This document shows, in pieces, positions 47,532-61,937 of a DNA stretch of 64,000 bases. The notes beneath the pieces are model-generated. The model did not search any database, had not been told where the DNA came from, and saw only the letters and a list, made by a program, of their open reading frames with translations. The DNA is from Argopecten irradians. Lineage: Eukaryota > Mollusca > Bivalvia > Pectinida > Pectinidae. Each line of letters opens with the position of its first letter. Position 1 is the first letter of the stretch. The stretch lies in the NCBI RefSeq assembly GCF_041381155.1, contig NC_091142.1, positions 20,794,362 through 20,858,361 on the forward strand, given 5' to 3'. Both the position numbers and the translations under genes were made by a program.

Positions 47532-49667
47532 TCAAAAGTGATTACAGACAATATGGGTTCTGTAGGCTCTGCCATCAACAGGGTCCTCTTGGATACTATT
47601 AGCATCACCCTCACAGTTACCATCATCTCCATCTTCATCATCACCATTATCAAGCTGTGGCATGTTCAACAATTTAGCAATGTTATGTAGAATGCCACAA
47701 GCTGTGATTAATTTGCAGACTCTCTCTGGTCTCAATCTTATCTCTCCATGCAGCACGTGGAACCTTCTCTTCCATTGCCCAATAGCTCTTTCCACAATAC
47801 ACCTGGTAGTTTTGTGTGCACTACAAAAGTGAACCATTTGTTTTGATTAAATGTTTTTATTGTAAAATAAATCCTCAATTAAAGCTTGAATTGATTTGCA
47901 AAGTCATGTCAGTTTAATACACTGTATACAGTGTGCACTTCATAGATATATAGCAATTTAGGTAAATATATCAATAAAATTCAATATTATAGTTCAATTC
48001 TGCTAAAATGTGCATCAGAACCACCAATTCTCAATTCATTTCATATCATTTAAATATAAGGTTGAAATTTCTATTTTACCAAATTATTGAATTATGATTA
48101 TAAGTCAGTTGACATCTGATCATTTAAGGATACATGTTGTGTATAATATATCTTAAAAGCATAAAAACAAATAAAAATGTCAGCTACATGTACATGTACA
48201 GTGTATACACATTCACAATGTACATGTATACAACTATATGTGCATATTTATATCAAAATTAATCTGAAACTATTTTAAACCTTTGCTTGATTTCTTAGAT
48301 AACATGGTATGAGGTAGGCTAAAGACACCTACAAAATGATAATGTTTATTAATAATGTGACTTGATTTTTTTTACTGGAAAAAGACTGTTAATTTTAATC
48401 TGCCCACTCATAAATCAATTAAATTTATTATGAAACATATTAGATCAATGTACTAACAGATATTCTTTTTGAAATGATCAAGCACAACATTAAATTTCAT
48501 GATCAAATTAATTAACAAAATGTGCAATAATTATATACAAAATGTATATATATATGCAATATTAAAAATATGGTAATCTAAATTAAACATGTATTGTGAT
48601 GTGGTGAAACACACCCTATACATGCATATGGTGTCTGTTATTTTTATAAATACTTGAAATATTTAGACATGATGAAGTTCTCTATTTTCTATTGTTTTTT
48701 TCAACTATGATGTTCAAATATTGGGATTATCCCATTCTGAAACCCCTCATATTTACAACTAGAGTTAGTTCCCTTTTCGAAAACTCTCCAATGCAAATAA
48801 TAACAGTAGCGCGAGTGACCGCGAAGATTGTCAATAAAGGGTAACACAATTTTAGGAACATATACCTGTTGTACCGAGTCCACTGTTGTCCGTTAGTGGG
48901 TTTTGAGGTAGGGTGTCAAGAGCCAGTTTTTTACAAGGATTACCCAGCGCTATCGCCGCCAAGTAAGTGACATTTTACCGGCTCCATTCTCGCCTCAAAT
49001 AATGCGAGACCACTTTTACGAAGGATTTCTCGCGTCGTGTGGTGACCCTGGCCATCTCGCAACTGGGTCTAAAATACGGGAATTTGCATCTACACAAATC
49101 TGTACATTGATGGAATGGAAGTTTTTTCTGTTTACAAATCTGGCTTGTTGATACTGGGGCGTAAAATAATACGTATATGTGTGCCGTCAATTGCTCCAAT
49201 AACCCCCGGGAACCTCGCAACTGCGATAACAATCTGCTTTGATGTTTTCCTCACAGCCTCAGCAGAAAAATAGGGGAATGAAATGAACTTGGAAACGACT
49301 TCCTGGCGGTTTAAAGCATTTGTCTCACTCTCTGGATAATCGGGATAAACGGTTGACTGGTCAACATTGAAATTATCGCCACTGCAGAGTTGCATTTTTC
49401 CCTGTAGCATAGAATCTCAGTGCTATTAACACCTGAAATAATGTGAATGGTAGGCTGTGTGATTCCGTCCTGTGGCGGGGGCATATAATCTTTGACAATA
49501 TCGTTAATAAAAAGGATCCCCTCCCTGTCAATCCTGAATCTTTGATAAAGTTCAAACCCGTCCATAGTTTTGAAGTGGATCCAACCATGTCCCTGAACAT
49601 TCTTTCTCTTCTCAATGTCCTTACAAACTGTTGTAGGTGGATTATTCTGTCCATTAGCAGCGGTCAT
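47532..49667 (-). pseudogene. HARBI1-type transposase, unit 2, 5' exon disrupted by small indels
   Basis: 3' exon 47532-47820 is open and identical in design to unit 1 ([20 protein letters not shown] to VCNHF). The 5' exon region 48866-49667 carries well over ten 1-3-nt length changes relative to units 1 and 3, including within the helix-turn-helix and first catalytic Asp region, so the frame is repeatedly lost. The same density of indels continues into the non-coding Helentron arm up to about 50900, which argues for poor consensus sequence rather than biology. If so, this copy may be less damaged than it looks. Confidence 0.85.
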
Positions 49668-52119
49668 TTTGGAAAGATAAGCATCTTGCTTAACGATTTG
49701 AGACAGGTAAGGGGTGGTTGTTTAATGTTAAGAATATTCTTAAGTGTTAAGAAAAATCATGCAAGCCACTTAACAAGATAAGCAATATAAAAATATCAAT
49801 ATGCTTAGCGGAATTTTGTAACTTAAGCATATTCTTAACCATTTAAGATTTTTTATGCATACGAGTCCAGGTCTCTAGGGCTCCTAGTTAGGGTCAAGAA
49901 GTCGTTTAAAGATTTTGACCTATTTGACCCCTGTGACATTGAATGACAGTCAAGGTCATTAAATTGAACAAACTTATTATAGCCCTTCATTTTAGCATGT
50001 TGCTGGCCCAATATGAGTATCCTGGGCCTTTCAGTTCTTGAGAAGAAATCATTAAAATATTTTAGCCTATTTGACCCCTGTGACCTTAAGTGTGAAGGAC
50101 TCAAGCTCATTCATTTCAGCAAACTTTGTAGCCTTTCATCTCAGCATGTCACGAGCCCAAAATCAGGTTTTTAGGCCTCTTATTTATTCATAAGAAGTTG
50201 TTTAAAAAGATTTTAGCCTATTTGACCCCTTTGACCTTCAATGGAGGTCAAGGTCATTCATTTGAACAAACCTAGTAGCCCTTCATCTCAGCATGTCACA
50301 TGCCCAATATCGGTTCCCTAGGCCTTCTGCTTCTTGAGAAGAAGTCGTTTAAAGATTTTAGCCTAATTGACCCCTGTGACCTTAAATGAAGGTCAAACTC
50401 ATTCATTTGAACAAACTTATTAGCCCGTCATCCTGTCATGCCACAGGCCCAATATCAGTACCCATGGGCCTCTTAGTTATTCACAATAAGTTGTTTAAAA
50501 GGATTTTAGGCCTATTTGACCCTGTGACCTTAAATGAAGGTCACGGTCATTCATTTGAAGAAACTTGGTAGCCCTTCATTCCCAGAATGCCACAGGCCCA
50601 ATATCAGTACCCTGGGCCTTTTTTGTTCTTGAGAAGAAGGTTGTTTAAAGATTTTAGCCTATTTGACCCCTGTGACCTTGAATTAAGGTCTAGGTCATTC
50701 ATTTGAAGAAGCTTGATAGCCCTTCATCCCCGCATTCCACAGGCCCAATATTTGTACCCTGGACCTTTTCGGTTATTGAGAAGAAATTGTTTAAAGATTT
50801 TAGCCTATTTGACCCTTGTGACCTTGAATGAAGGTCAAGGTCATTGATTTGAACAAACTGGGTAGCCCCTTCATCCCAGGAACCTACAGGCCAAATATTA
50901 GTACCCTGGACCTTTCGGTTATTGAGAAGTCGTTTGAATGAAAAATATACGTACGGCGCACGGGCGACAGATGGTGCATGATGACAATAGGTCATCCTGA
51001 CCCTTTGGGTCAGATGACCTAAAAACTGTTGCATATTTACAAATGCTAAAACTAGCTTCCTTTATTTCCCATGACCCATGAGTAATTTTCATGTATTGCC
51101 ATATTTTTCCCCCTAAAAAATCAATGAATAGGCAAAAAAAAAAAAAGAAAAAATGGGAAAACATTGTCAATTTCAAAATATTTATATATAATATACCCAA
51201 GGTAATATTTCCTCTTTCAAATGTTCACAATTGTGTAACGCTTGTAGTTTGTAACTTACAACGCTACCCCCCCATTTCATCCAGTGCTAAGATGATATTT
51301 GACTAATTTCTGAAAACCATGTCGCAAAAAAATTTCACATCAATTTATATGTTTTTGTGATATAATATCTGGTTTATGTCCCGTATGCGATTTTTTTAGA
51401 ATTCGGTTCAGCTGGGTCGCCTCTTTATCATTTATTGCGACGAACTTTACTTCCGGTGTTTGAAAATCCATTCCTATTTACGACAGAGGACCGCACTATA
51501 TTTGTGCACTCAAAACAACTGTATGAGAAAGGAAGAAATTGGCTACACTAAAGTCACCTTTTGATTTTGGCAATTTGCAACAACATGTATGTGGTTAGAA
51601 ATTGTGTTCTATATATTTTTGGTTTTGTTTTTTTCGAATTCTTATAATATATTGGCATCATCATTCTTTAAATACTAACTAAACCATTATTGGATTCTTC
51701 AGAAACAATGAATAGATGACATGGATATAAGGTTACAGTCATTGAGAATAGTGAAACAAGTAGTTTAAAGCCCATCAGTTATTTCGGAATGCCTTGGAAT
51801 GCTTTGTTTGATTTCTTTGAGTAAATATAGACCAACCAGGATAATCTCCGTATTTGAATGGGTGAAAAGGGTTGCGAATGATAATTAGAATGCATGTAGA
51901 TAGTGTGATTTTTTATGTCAATTATTGTCTTGGACTATCGTTATTAAAGAGATATCATTTGATATTCAACCAGGGCGTGGCGATATTGCGTGATATGGGC
52001 CTCGGCAAAGGCCCTTTTTGTTACCTTTTATTTTTAAATTAAATGCTCTATGGTAAATAATAATAGAAATGCATGGATAATGGCTAGACTATATCTTTCA
52101 AGAAGAACTCAATGTCGGG

Positions 52120-52268
52120 TTATTGTGACGAGACAATTGCAAAATAAACATTAAGCGCCAATCAATGTATGGAATATCGTTCTCGACTTCACAGTGTATT
52201 AGCCAATGAGAATAGTTTGAAAAAAGCAATATAGAGCCTATATAAACTGTTGATATAGAGTTTCACAG
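52120..52268 (+). promoter_or_regulatory. CCAAT/TATA promoter candidate, unit 3
   Basis: TATATAAA at 52239 and the TTTCACAG site at 52261-52268 are kept. The CRE-like site is altered (TGACGAGA), and a second CCAAT occurs at about 52203 in a short stretch absent from the other units. It retains the downstream GTAAGA donor-like site seen in unit 2. Confidence 0.4.
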
Positions 52269-54146
52269 CCGAGTTCTTCATTAGATTTTCTGTCATCCCC
52301 GGACAGGAATATTTTTTAACAATTTTGCAATTGTAAGATTTTTTTACCATTTATTTTCATTGTTTACTTTGAAAATTCAATAAAGATCAGCACTATTTAT
52401 TTTTCCAAAGGTCTTACACTTAAAAGAAAAAACGTTTTCTTATTTCTAAAACCGACATGATAAATGTAGATCAATAAGTTTGAATATAGCAGTATTGCAA
52501 TTATTTATTCGTTTTTCCTTTGTCTTACCAAAATAAAAGATTGCTTCGAAATACCATAGAAAATAAAAATAAAAAAAGCCAACAAGTTATTATTTCATCT
52601 GATCAATCTTAATAAGAACAAAACCTCGCTTACTAAAATCCGTTTTGTTCCGGAAACATGTACTTAAGCAAAAGTACATTACTGAGATCAATGAACTGCA
52701 TGCATGGATGGCTATTTTTGTCGTATTTCCGGTTTAACCTGTTTCGGTTTGTGCGTTACTCCGGTACTGTTCTTCTCGCAGTAAATACTTTTTAACTAAT
52801 GCAAATGCATTAACAGGAGTTGATCAAACTTTTCTTTTAAATAATAATACTTCTGAAAAGTAAACGCTATGGAGGGGCAGTCAAAATACCCACCAAGCGA
52901 AAATAAGCACAAGGAATCATGACGTCAAATCACGTCAATAAATTTCGCGAAATCATAGAATTCGCATACGAAGCGCCTAAGGCCTGGCCATGGACACATA
53001 AATCAACATTCAAATCCTAATCTTTGCTATCTATTTAAATTATCAGTTGTATTATGCAAGACAATTATTATATCATATACTATCTATAGGTCTACTTAAA
53101 AGTTTAAATTTTATTTGTAAATTATGTATTGAAAAAAGAAAATATATGAAACAAGTAGAGCTTTGCTTTTTATATGCCTGCTCATATTGTTTTCCTATAA
53201 TTTTGTAAAGTTGAAGTAAATAAACACAAATACTAAATTAGTATCGGTACTCGGACTGATGATACATTTAAAATAAAAAATGTGAAAATTCAGTTTTTCC
53301 ATCAAGCACAAGGAATACGGATTCGAAATGGAATGTAGGAAAAAAATAGTCTTATCTACGATGAGAAAAGATTAAATTAAAACTACAACTGAAATGTTTT
53401 TCTTTTCTGACAGGTTTACTTTACGACACAATATTAAACAATATTGGTAAGTATATTTACTTTATTTTGGTTGTTAGTGTTTTCCTGTTTTATTATGCCT
53501 CTTAAATGATAATGGTCATTTAATGACCGCTTTATGAATGTACTGGGGGATACTAGATTCACATTGTCTGTGTATCTGTCTGGTTTAAGGTTGTAATTCA
53601 TTTACTGTATGTATAGTTTATATACTTTTTTGAGCCACTTCTTCAAATAATAAAATTGACGATTTCGTTGAAAAATAGTTGACAATCACTATTCAGCATG
53701 GCATTGCAAGGGGAACGTCACAAATGACTTTCAACGTGCCCAAAGTAAATAAACATATAGTTCTGAAATCTAGATTTTAGATTAGATTGCAGTTATATGT
53801 ATGTGCCCGCAAACGTTTGAGATACAGATATGCGAAAATGCTTTAAATAATAGATAAGTAATAATATTGAAGAAGGAAGATAAAGATAGAAAGAGAAAAT
53901 GTGAAAAAAAAAACAATTTCGAAAAAGACGTTAGTTCTACGCGCCGGTGCCTCTTATAACCCGTGCACGTTGACAGTTAGGCAACTTCCGGTGAACGTTG
54001 TGCTTGTTTTCCAGTACATTCTCGTTTTTTTTCCCTTGATCACTGTTTACTGCCATGGGAATAACAACAATTCGAATTTTAGATTCAAAGTATTATTATT
54101 GTTGTCTTTATTTTACATAACTAAAAAATGAAAATAAAAAATATCT

Positions 54147-55508
54147 AAAAAAGCATAAACCCCCAGTCTCTGATGGCATTTTTCCTAAAACTGTGAAGAA
54201 GCTAAGTTCTTCTCTTAAATTACCTCTGATGTTGTTTTTTTAATACGACATTGTAATCTGGTAAAATACCTATACGCTGGGAACAAAGAAATGTGAATGC
54301 TATTTGCAAAGAAAATGGCTCAACTAATATCAAATTATAGACCAATGCCAATCACATCTTGTTTCAGTAAAAATCATAAAAAAAAACTAATTATTTTTAA
54401 ATAATTATACAACATTTAAATTGAAAACAATGTTATTACTAAACACCAGTCTGGATTTACACCGAATATTTCTTATGTTTTTTTTTCTCTATATCAATGT
54501 TATCATCAATAATATATCCACTAATACACTGTACTAAGCTTTTCGCTGATGACACTTCTGTATACGTAATTATTTATAATAAATCTGCACAGGCTGCACA
54601 ATCCCTCAACTCTGATCTTAATAACATAAATGGGCAACTACTTGGGACATAAAAATTCAACCCAAATAAAATAAAATTTATCATATTCTGTAGAAAACAA
54701 AACACACATCATCCCTTGTTATACCTTTCAAAATAGCCAAATCACAGACACATCTCCACATCAACACTTAGGACTTAATATTCAAGACGACATGGAAACA
54801 ACACATACAGAACAATAATTAATAAAGCTTACAATAAACAAAATATCCTACGCCATATCAAATCTAAAATAAACAGAAAATCATTAGACAAAGTCTAAGA
54901 AGGTTATATATTCCAATATTAAAATATGCAGATATTATTTGTGATAATTGTTCACAACAGGCAAACGATCGTCTTGAATCTGTGCAATTAGAAGCAGCTA
55001 GGGTAATAACAGGTCTTCGTTCTGGGGTATCAAATGACAAACTATACAACGCATTAGGATGGGAAACACGAATGTTAAAAAGACACAAACACAAACAGAT
55101 CATGATGTACAACATTATGCATGGAAAAAACACCTGAAATACTTACGACATACCTTAAATCCTCTGAATAATAATCAAAATTTCAAGTTTTAACCCTGTT
55201 AGACAAACAAGAATTTTGATAGTTTATTCATGAAATGTGTCGCAACATTAACACTTCTAATTCCTAACTAATGTTAAAACCTTTAAAAAACAATTAAGTA
55301 CAGATTTTGTCTCTGATAGTGAATCATTATCAATTTTCAAATTCAGAAGGTTTCAGAAGAGCAAATATTATTTTATGTCAACTTCGAAACTCCTGTAGTA
55401 ACTTAAACATGGATTTTTTACCATGATCATCTTACTAACAGACCAGCTTGTACTTGCTCTGCTGAAAATGAAACAGTATTTCATTACCTCCTGGAATGCA
55501 CCATGTAG
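54147..55508 (+). mobile_element. LINE reverse-transcriptase remnant, unit 3
   Basis: Third copy of the same fossil LINE. The FADDTSVYV box is near 54540 and the HYLLEC-type end near 55490. It is non-functional and inherited by segmental duplication rather than independently inserted, because both flanks match the other units. Confidence 0.85.
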
Positions 55509-57025
55509 TTCTTTATGGTGTAGCTCACATAACGCACATAATTGCTTTCACATTATTCGTGTATTTCATTATTGTCCCTTGTTGGCCACTGTATAAAGCA
55601 TAACAACACCGACGACATTTGAAAAGAATACGAACATTTGATAAAAACACTGCTATATTTGGACGAATAAATCACATATTTCGTGTACAAATTTTAACAT
55701 ATTTTAACTCTATATTAAAATTAACATTTTCATTAATTTCTTGCAGTTTAGGCCGTATTACAAAATATTGTTTTTCATTTTTATCTTAACCGATATAAAA
55801 GGGGTCGGATATCTTTTGAATATAGTATGCAATGCAAACAGGTGACATATATTGAGAAAAAACAAAAATGTGAAAATGAAAAACTATTTTTTTCATAGTG
55901 TATTCAAAAACAGCGAAGTGCACATATTTCCAACTTGCTATAAAATTGACATGCTATGAAAATCATAAAACACTGTGAATCATTATTAAAACGAGACCTG
56001 ATATATTTGAACACAGAATTTATTAAATAATCATCCAGACTAGTCAGGACTATCAATGAGTAGATATATATATTATTTTCGTTTCGAAATACTGCCATCG
56101 ATTTATGTCATCAGTACAAGTAACCATTCTCAAACTGAATAATTTTTTTCGATAAACAAATGATAAAAATAGATAAAAAAAAATCCATTAAGGTAGTTCC
56201 ATACTTTTGGCATTGTTCATGCAGATTTTAAATCTGTAAAGAAAAATATGTGTTCTTGAACCATTTCAAATTTTTGAGATATTTGATATATGGGATATAT
56301 CATCCGTGCAAATCTGCTCACCGAATATAGAAAAAATCATAAAATTATGTTTTCTGTATTATTAAGGTAAATTTAGTTTCAGTCCTGTTGTTTTTGTCCT
56401 AAATTTCGAGCGATAAAACAAAATAAAACAAGAGGTCCATTGGGCCTTAACGGTCATCTGACTATTGGCACAATACAACATAGTCGTTTAAAGATTTTAA
56501 GACATTTTGACACCTGTGATCTTGAATAATGATCAATGTCATTTTTTTAAAAACAAATACGGTATAGCCCTTCATCCCAGCATGTCACAAGGCCCAATAT
56601 CAGGTCTCTAGGCCTCTTATTTATTCACAAAAAAATATTTCAAGATTTTAGCCTATTTGACCCATGTGATCTTGGATGAAGGTCAAGGTCATTCATTTGA
56701 ACAAACTTGGTAAGCTCTTCACTCCCAGCATGTCCCAGGCCCCAATATCAGGACTCGTATGCATAAAAAATCTAAGAATTTTCTTAAGTTTGTACTTAAG
56801 TAAATTTTCAATACACTTAGTTAAGCAAGATGCTTAATTTCTGTTGCATAAATATTCTAAGCATTATGCTTAGCTGTTTTTTGCTAAGCATATTGCAAAA
56901 ATCTTAGATGGCTCGTTGTCAATGGCGAGACATCATGTTTCCTGTACTTTTTGTTTACAAACAATACCACGCGGACAAAACACAGTGCGCGATCGTCGTC
57001 TGCTTGTCTAGCTTCTCTGAAAAAA

Positions 57026-59628
57026 ATGGCAACGAACAGGGTTGAGACACCAAGCAAAAAGCGGAAACCAAACTGGACGGCAGACGAATGCTTGCAGCTA
57101 ACAAAACTTGTTGAAGAGAAGAAGGATGTTATCAGGGCCAAGTTTGGTGCGGGGGTTACGACCCAGAGGAAAAGGGAAGCATGGCAGCGCATAACAGATG
57201 CCATCAACGCCAGTTCTACTGTCAGACGAAGCGTAGAGGAGGTAGAAAAAAAAAATGGCACAACCTCCATATGAAGGGGAAGGCAGAGTTGTCTGACCAC
57301 CGCAGACAGGCAGTGATAACAGGTATTACTCGTAGTTCGATCATGATCATTACAGTTGTAGGCATAAGCATCATTACGTTGAATTAGGCCCCTATATAGC
57401 AGACGACTCGCCTTGATCTGTGAGCTGTTGTGCGACAGTCATGACTGGTTAATACAGTTTAATAACAATTTCATTTCCACTTACTTTACTTTGAGTGTAA
57501 AATCACAACAGATCGTCAAAATCTCTGTTAGCCTAATTCTCAACATCTCGATGGCCGGTGCAATGTTTGCTGTGTCGGGTTGTCGTTCTTTGAATTGGAA
57601 TGCTCGATTTACTTTGTCATCTCTATTACGGTACTATTGCATTGTATAAGTTTCCGACAACAACTGAATCAAAGTTTCATATGAATACTACATAACCTGA
57701 TCATGATTTATAGTAATATTTCAACTATAGACAGTAGCTAACTTTGCACTTGTTTTGTATTATGTTTTGGTGAGAAAACGATGACATACAGACGTAATTT
57801 ATATATTGCAAACAGGTCGGAAACAATAAATCGAATACGCCTAACATCCATAAATAGTATTAGTACCGCCCAATTATGAATATATGATAAGTTAAGACCA
57901 ACCCTCCTACCAATACTGTCCAATAGTATCTTCAACAGTCAATTATATATAAACACAACGACCACTCTTATTTATAATCAAAAACAGAGTTGAGTCCCCA
58001 TTAATTTGATTACAGACATCTTCATTTATAGTCAAATATACATGTAGATATTTAGAATCTATAAATGAACTATACAGATTATGATAAGACTGTCATCAAA
58101 ATCATCTATACATAATATTATTTTCATTAAGGCTAAGAAGCTTACATCTATTTACTGTTGTTAATACAGATTGAGATATACAAGCTTACATGCATTGTCT
58201 CTATATTTACAAATAACATGTATCTGTAGTTTTAAGATAAATATTTGTGTTGTTTAAGGAATAAAGATATTTGTATTTTGAAACAATGTTGATAAAATTA
58301 ATTTCATATATCTAAATTGCAGATCTAATACATGTTATCTGTAATTTAATTTTGATATCTAGTAATTTTCATTCAGGTATATACTTTTTTGTTGTTAAAT
58401 GCATGACATATGTAAATGAGATACCTATATATATGAGATACACAGTCGATACATATACATATGAGATACAGATATATATGAGATACAGATATATGTGAGA
58501 AACAGACATATGCTAATACAGAAACTGGATATAAAAATTTCAACTGGCTTTTTTATAATATATCTTATTTTCTATAAATCTATTTATTTTCTTCTTGCAG
58601 TAAACCTGTTTTTTTCCCAATGGATTATTGCCTAATTATGTCGCACTAATAAAATGCATTGCATATACACAATTGTGTACTTTCTTGATAAAAAATGAAA
58701 TACAGCTGTATAGTAAAACAAAAAGGCCACAGATTCTTTTTCATGTAAATATATTATACAATTACATTTTCTGTACTTATATTCTGATTTCAGTCAAAAT
58801 TAATATTGATGAATGGAATTATAAATGGTAAATAAACAACCTTAAATGCATACTTGTACTCAATTTCAGGTGGTGGGCCATCTTCTATGCCCCAGATCAG
58901 TCCAATTGCTGAGGCTGTGGGCAATGCAATTGGCCTGGATAATGTGTCCATTTGTGGCATTGATGGGGCAGTGGACACATCAATGATGATGCTTCTAAAC
59001 ACTGACCCAGTCTTTCCATCAATCTCAAGGTATTTTATGACAGATTATAGGGCTAGTTGAAAATGTACATGCAAATTACTAGTTCATATCAAGTACAAAA
59101 TATTTGGATCTATCTTTCCAACTCACATATTTGTAAAGGAATTATTGTATTCATTCTGCAAAAGGAAGCTTCAAATATAGCCAAAAATTAAGTTTTGGTG
59201 CATCTATTGTAACTTCAAAAGTGAAAAAAAATATCAATGTACATGTATATGTCTATGTACATGTTTCAATTAACATGTATGTATGGAATTTCAAATTTCA
59301 TGTTTTTTATTATTTTTATCATTAGTATTTGATATCATCTATGAATTTATGGCATATATTATCATGAAATTGTCAGTTAGCTTTAATCATTTGAATTTGT
59401 CTTTATAACAGACCCCAATGCAGCACCATAACACCAGAGATCATGCCTTCATGTACAGCTACCATCTTGCCATCATGCACAGTAGCTTCACCCCTAGACT
59501 CAGATGACAGCACTGCAGGGATCCAGCAACTCAGGAAGCAGAAGCTGCAGATGGGGATAGAAAATTTGTAATTACAAAACAAACTTCTCACTTTGAAAAT
59601 CAAAAGGATAAATGATAATGAATGTTAA
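57026..59628 (+). pseudogene. Harbinger Myb/SANT-like protein gene, unit 3, broken
   Basis: Exons equivalent to 57026-57322, 58870-59029 and 59412-59628. The A-run before the WHNL motif has ten A against eight in the other units, shifting the frame. The exon 1 donor has changed from GTAATT to GTATTA. In exon 3 an AAA codon is now TAA within the coiled coil (near 59569). Exon 2 stays open with one V-to-A change. The homopolymer difference could be a consensus error; the TAA is a substitution and more likely real. Confidence 0.85.
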
Positions 59629-59826
59629 TTAAAACTCAAATAATAAATTATGAAATATATTGCTTGAATGTTTTTTTTTATTTCAATGCTTGTACATTAT
59701 GTACATAACTCTACAAATATCATCAGCTGATTTAAAAAAAATGATAAAGTACCCGGTAGATAAAAAAAAAAACCTGGTCAGTTGAAAAAAATAAATAAGT
59801 AAAAATCAAATAATATTGAGCTTACA

Positions 59827-61937
59827 TCAGAAATGATTACAGACAATATGGGTTCTGTAGGCTCTGCCATCAACAGGGTCCTCTTGGATACTATTAGCAT
59901 CACCCTCACATTTACCATCATCTCCATCTTCATCATCATTATCAAGCTGTGGCATGTTTCAACAATTTAGCAATGTTATGTAGAATGCCACAAGCTGTGA
60001 TTAATTTGCAGATTCTCTCTGGTCTCAATCTTATCTCTCCATGCAGCACGTGGAACCTTCTCTTCCATTGCCCAATAGCTCTTTCCACAATACACCTGGT
60101 AGTTTTGTGTGCACTACAAAAGTGAACCATTTGTTTTGATTAAATGTTTTTATTGTAAAATAAATCCTCAATTAAAGCTTGAATTGATTTGCAAAGTCAT
60201 GTCAGTTTAATGTATACACTGTATACAGTGTGCACTTCATAGATATATAGCAATATAGGTAAATATATCAATAAAATTCAATATTATAGTTCAATTTCTG
60301 CTAAAATGTGCTTCAGAACCACCAATTCTCAATTCATTTCATATCATTTAAATATAAGGTTGAAATTTCTATTTTACCAAATTATTGAATTATGAGTATA
60401 AGTCAGTTGACATCTGATCATTTAAGGATACATGTTGTGTATAATATATCCTAAAAGCATAAAAACAAATAAAAATGTCAGCTACGTGTACATGTACAGT
60501 ATATACACATTCACAATGTACATGTATACAACTATATGTGCATATTTATATCAAAATTAATCTGAAACTATTTTAAACCTTTGCTTGATTTCTTAGATAA
60601 CATGGTATGAGGTAGGCTAAAGACACCTACAAAATGATAATGTTTATTAAAAATGTGACTTGATTTTTTTTACTGGAAAAAGACTGTTAATTTTAATCTG
60701 CCCACTCATGAATCAATTAAATTCATTATCAAACATATTAGATAAATGTATTAACAGATATTCTTTTTTGAAATGATCGAGCACAACATTAAAATTCATT
60801 ATCAAATTAATTAACAAAATGTGCAATAATTATATACTAAATGTGTATATATGTAATATTGAAAATATGGTAATCTAATTAAACATGTACTGTGACGTGG
60901 TGAAACACACCCTATTCATGCATCTGGTGTCTGTTATTTTTATAAAAAACTTGAAAATATTTAGACATGATGAAGTTCTCTATTTTCTATTGTTTTTTTT
61001 TCAACTATGATGTTCAAATATTGGATTATCCCATTCTGAACCCCTCATATTATACAACTAGAGTTAGTTCCCTTTTCGACAACTCTCCAATGCAATAATA
61101 ACAGTAGCGCGAGTGACCGGAGAAGATTGTCAATAAAGGTGGACACAATTTTAGGAACATTTACTTGTTGTACCGAGTCTGTTGTCCGGTTAGTGGGTTG
61201 AGGTAGGGTGTCAAGAGCCAGTTTTTACAAGGATACCCGCTATCGCCAAGTAAGTGACATTTTACCTGCACCATTCTCGCCTCAAATATCCTTGCGAGAC
61301 CACTTTCACGAAGGATTCTCGCGTCGTGTGCTGACCCTGGCCATCTCGCAACTAGGTCTAAAATACGGGAATTTGCATCTACCACAATCTGTACATTGAT
61401 GGAATGGAAGTTTTATCTGTTTACAAGTTCTGGCTCGTTTATACTCGGGCGTAAAATACGTATATGTGTGCCGTCAATTGCTCCAATAACCCCCGGAAAC
61501 CTCGCAACTGCATAAAAAACTGCTTGATGTTTCCTCACAGCCTAAGCAGAAATAGGGAATGAAATGAACTTGGAAGCGACTTCCTGACGGTTTAAAGCAT
61601 TTGTCACTCTCTGCATAACTCGGGATACTGTTGACTGGTCAATATTGAAATTATCGTCACTGCAGAGTTGCATTTTCCCTGTAGCATAGAATCTCAGTGC
61701 TATTTACACCTGCAAATGTGAGGGTAGGCTGTGATTCCGTCCTGTGGCGGGGGCAATATAATCTTTGACAATATCGTTAATAAAAAGGATCCCCTCCCTG
61801 TCAAACCTGAATCTTTGATAAAGTTCAAACCCGTCATAGTTTTGAAGTGGATCCAACCTGTCCCTGAAAATTCTTACTCTTCTCAATGCCCTTACAAACT
61901 GTTGAGGTGGATTATTCTGTCCATTAGCAGCGGTCAT
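59827..61937 (-). pseudogene. HARBI1-type transposase, unit 3, several stops
   Basis: 5' exon 61165-61937 and 3' exon 59827-60113. In-frame stops occur at 61704-61706 (TTA to TAA), at about 61542 (GAG to TAG) and at about 61412 (AAA to TAA), and a one-base insertion near 59958 shifts the 3' exon after HNIAKLL. The last exon base before the donor is changed (CAA/GTAAAT). The catalytic motifs AIDGTHIRI, LLGDSGYPCK and [14 protein letters not shown] remain readable. These are mostly substitutions, so this copy is truly dead. Confidence 0.92.

Larger units (their letters stand above)
44462..49867. mobile_element. PIF/Harbinger transposon, unit 2
   Basis: Same ends and CAG duplications (44459-44461 and 49868-49870), 5,406 bp. 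The Myb-like gene is fully open. The transposase 3' exon is open, but the 5' exon contains many small indels. Confidence 0.97.
44147..51024 (+). mobile_element. Helentron-like element, unit 2, split by Harbinger
   Basis: Same structure as unit 1, with exact subterminal complement (GGTCATCTGAC at the left, GTCAGATGACC at the right) and the Harbinger inserted at the same base. The right arm has seven monomers. The left boundary is preceded by a longer poly-A run. Confidence 0.75.
39223..51500. repeat. 12-kb tandem unit 2
   Basis: Direct-orientation copy of unit 1, 12,278 bp. Most of it is about 98-99% identical to unit 1, but 48700-50900 carries a dense run of 1-3-nt insertions and deletions that affect coding and non-coding sequence alike. 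Its right Helentron arm has seven monomers against six in the other units. Confidence 0.97.

Noticed and set aside
49443-49781. 112-codon plus-strand frame over the transposase exon
   Set aside because: Antisense to the HARBI1 helix-turn-helix exon, with no independent similarity.
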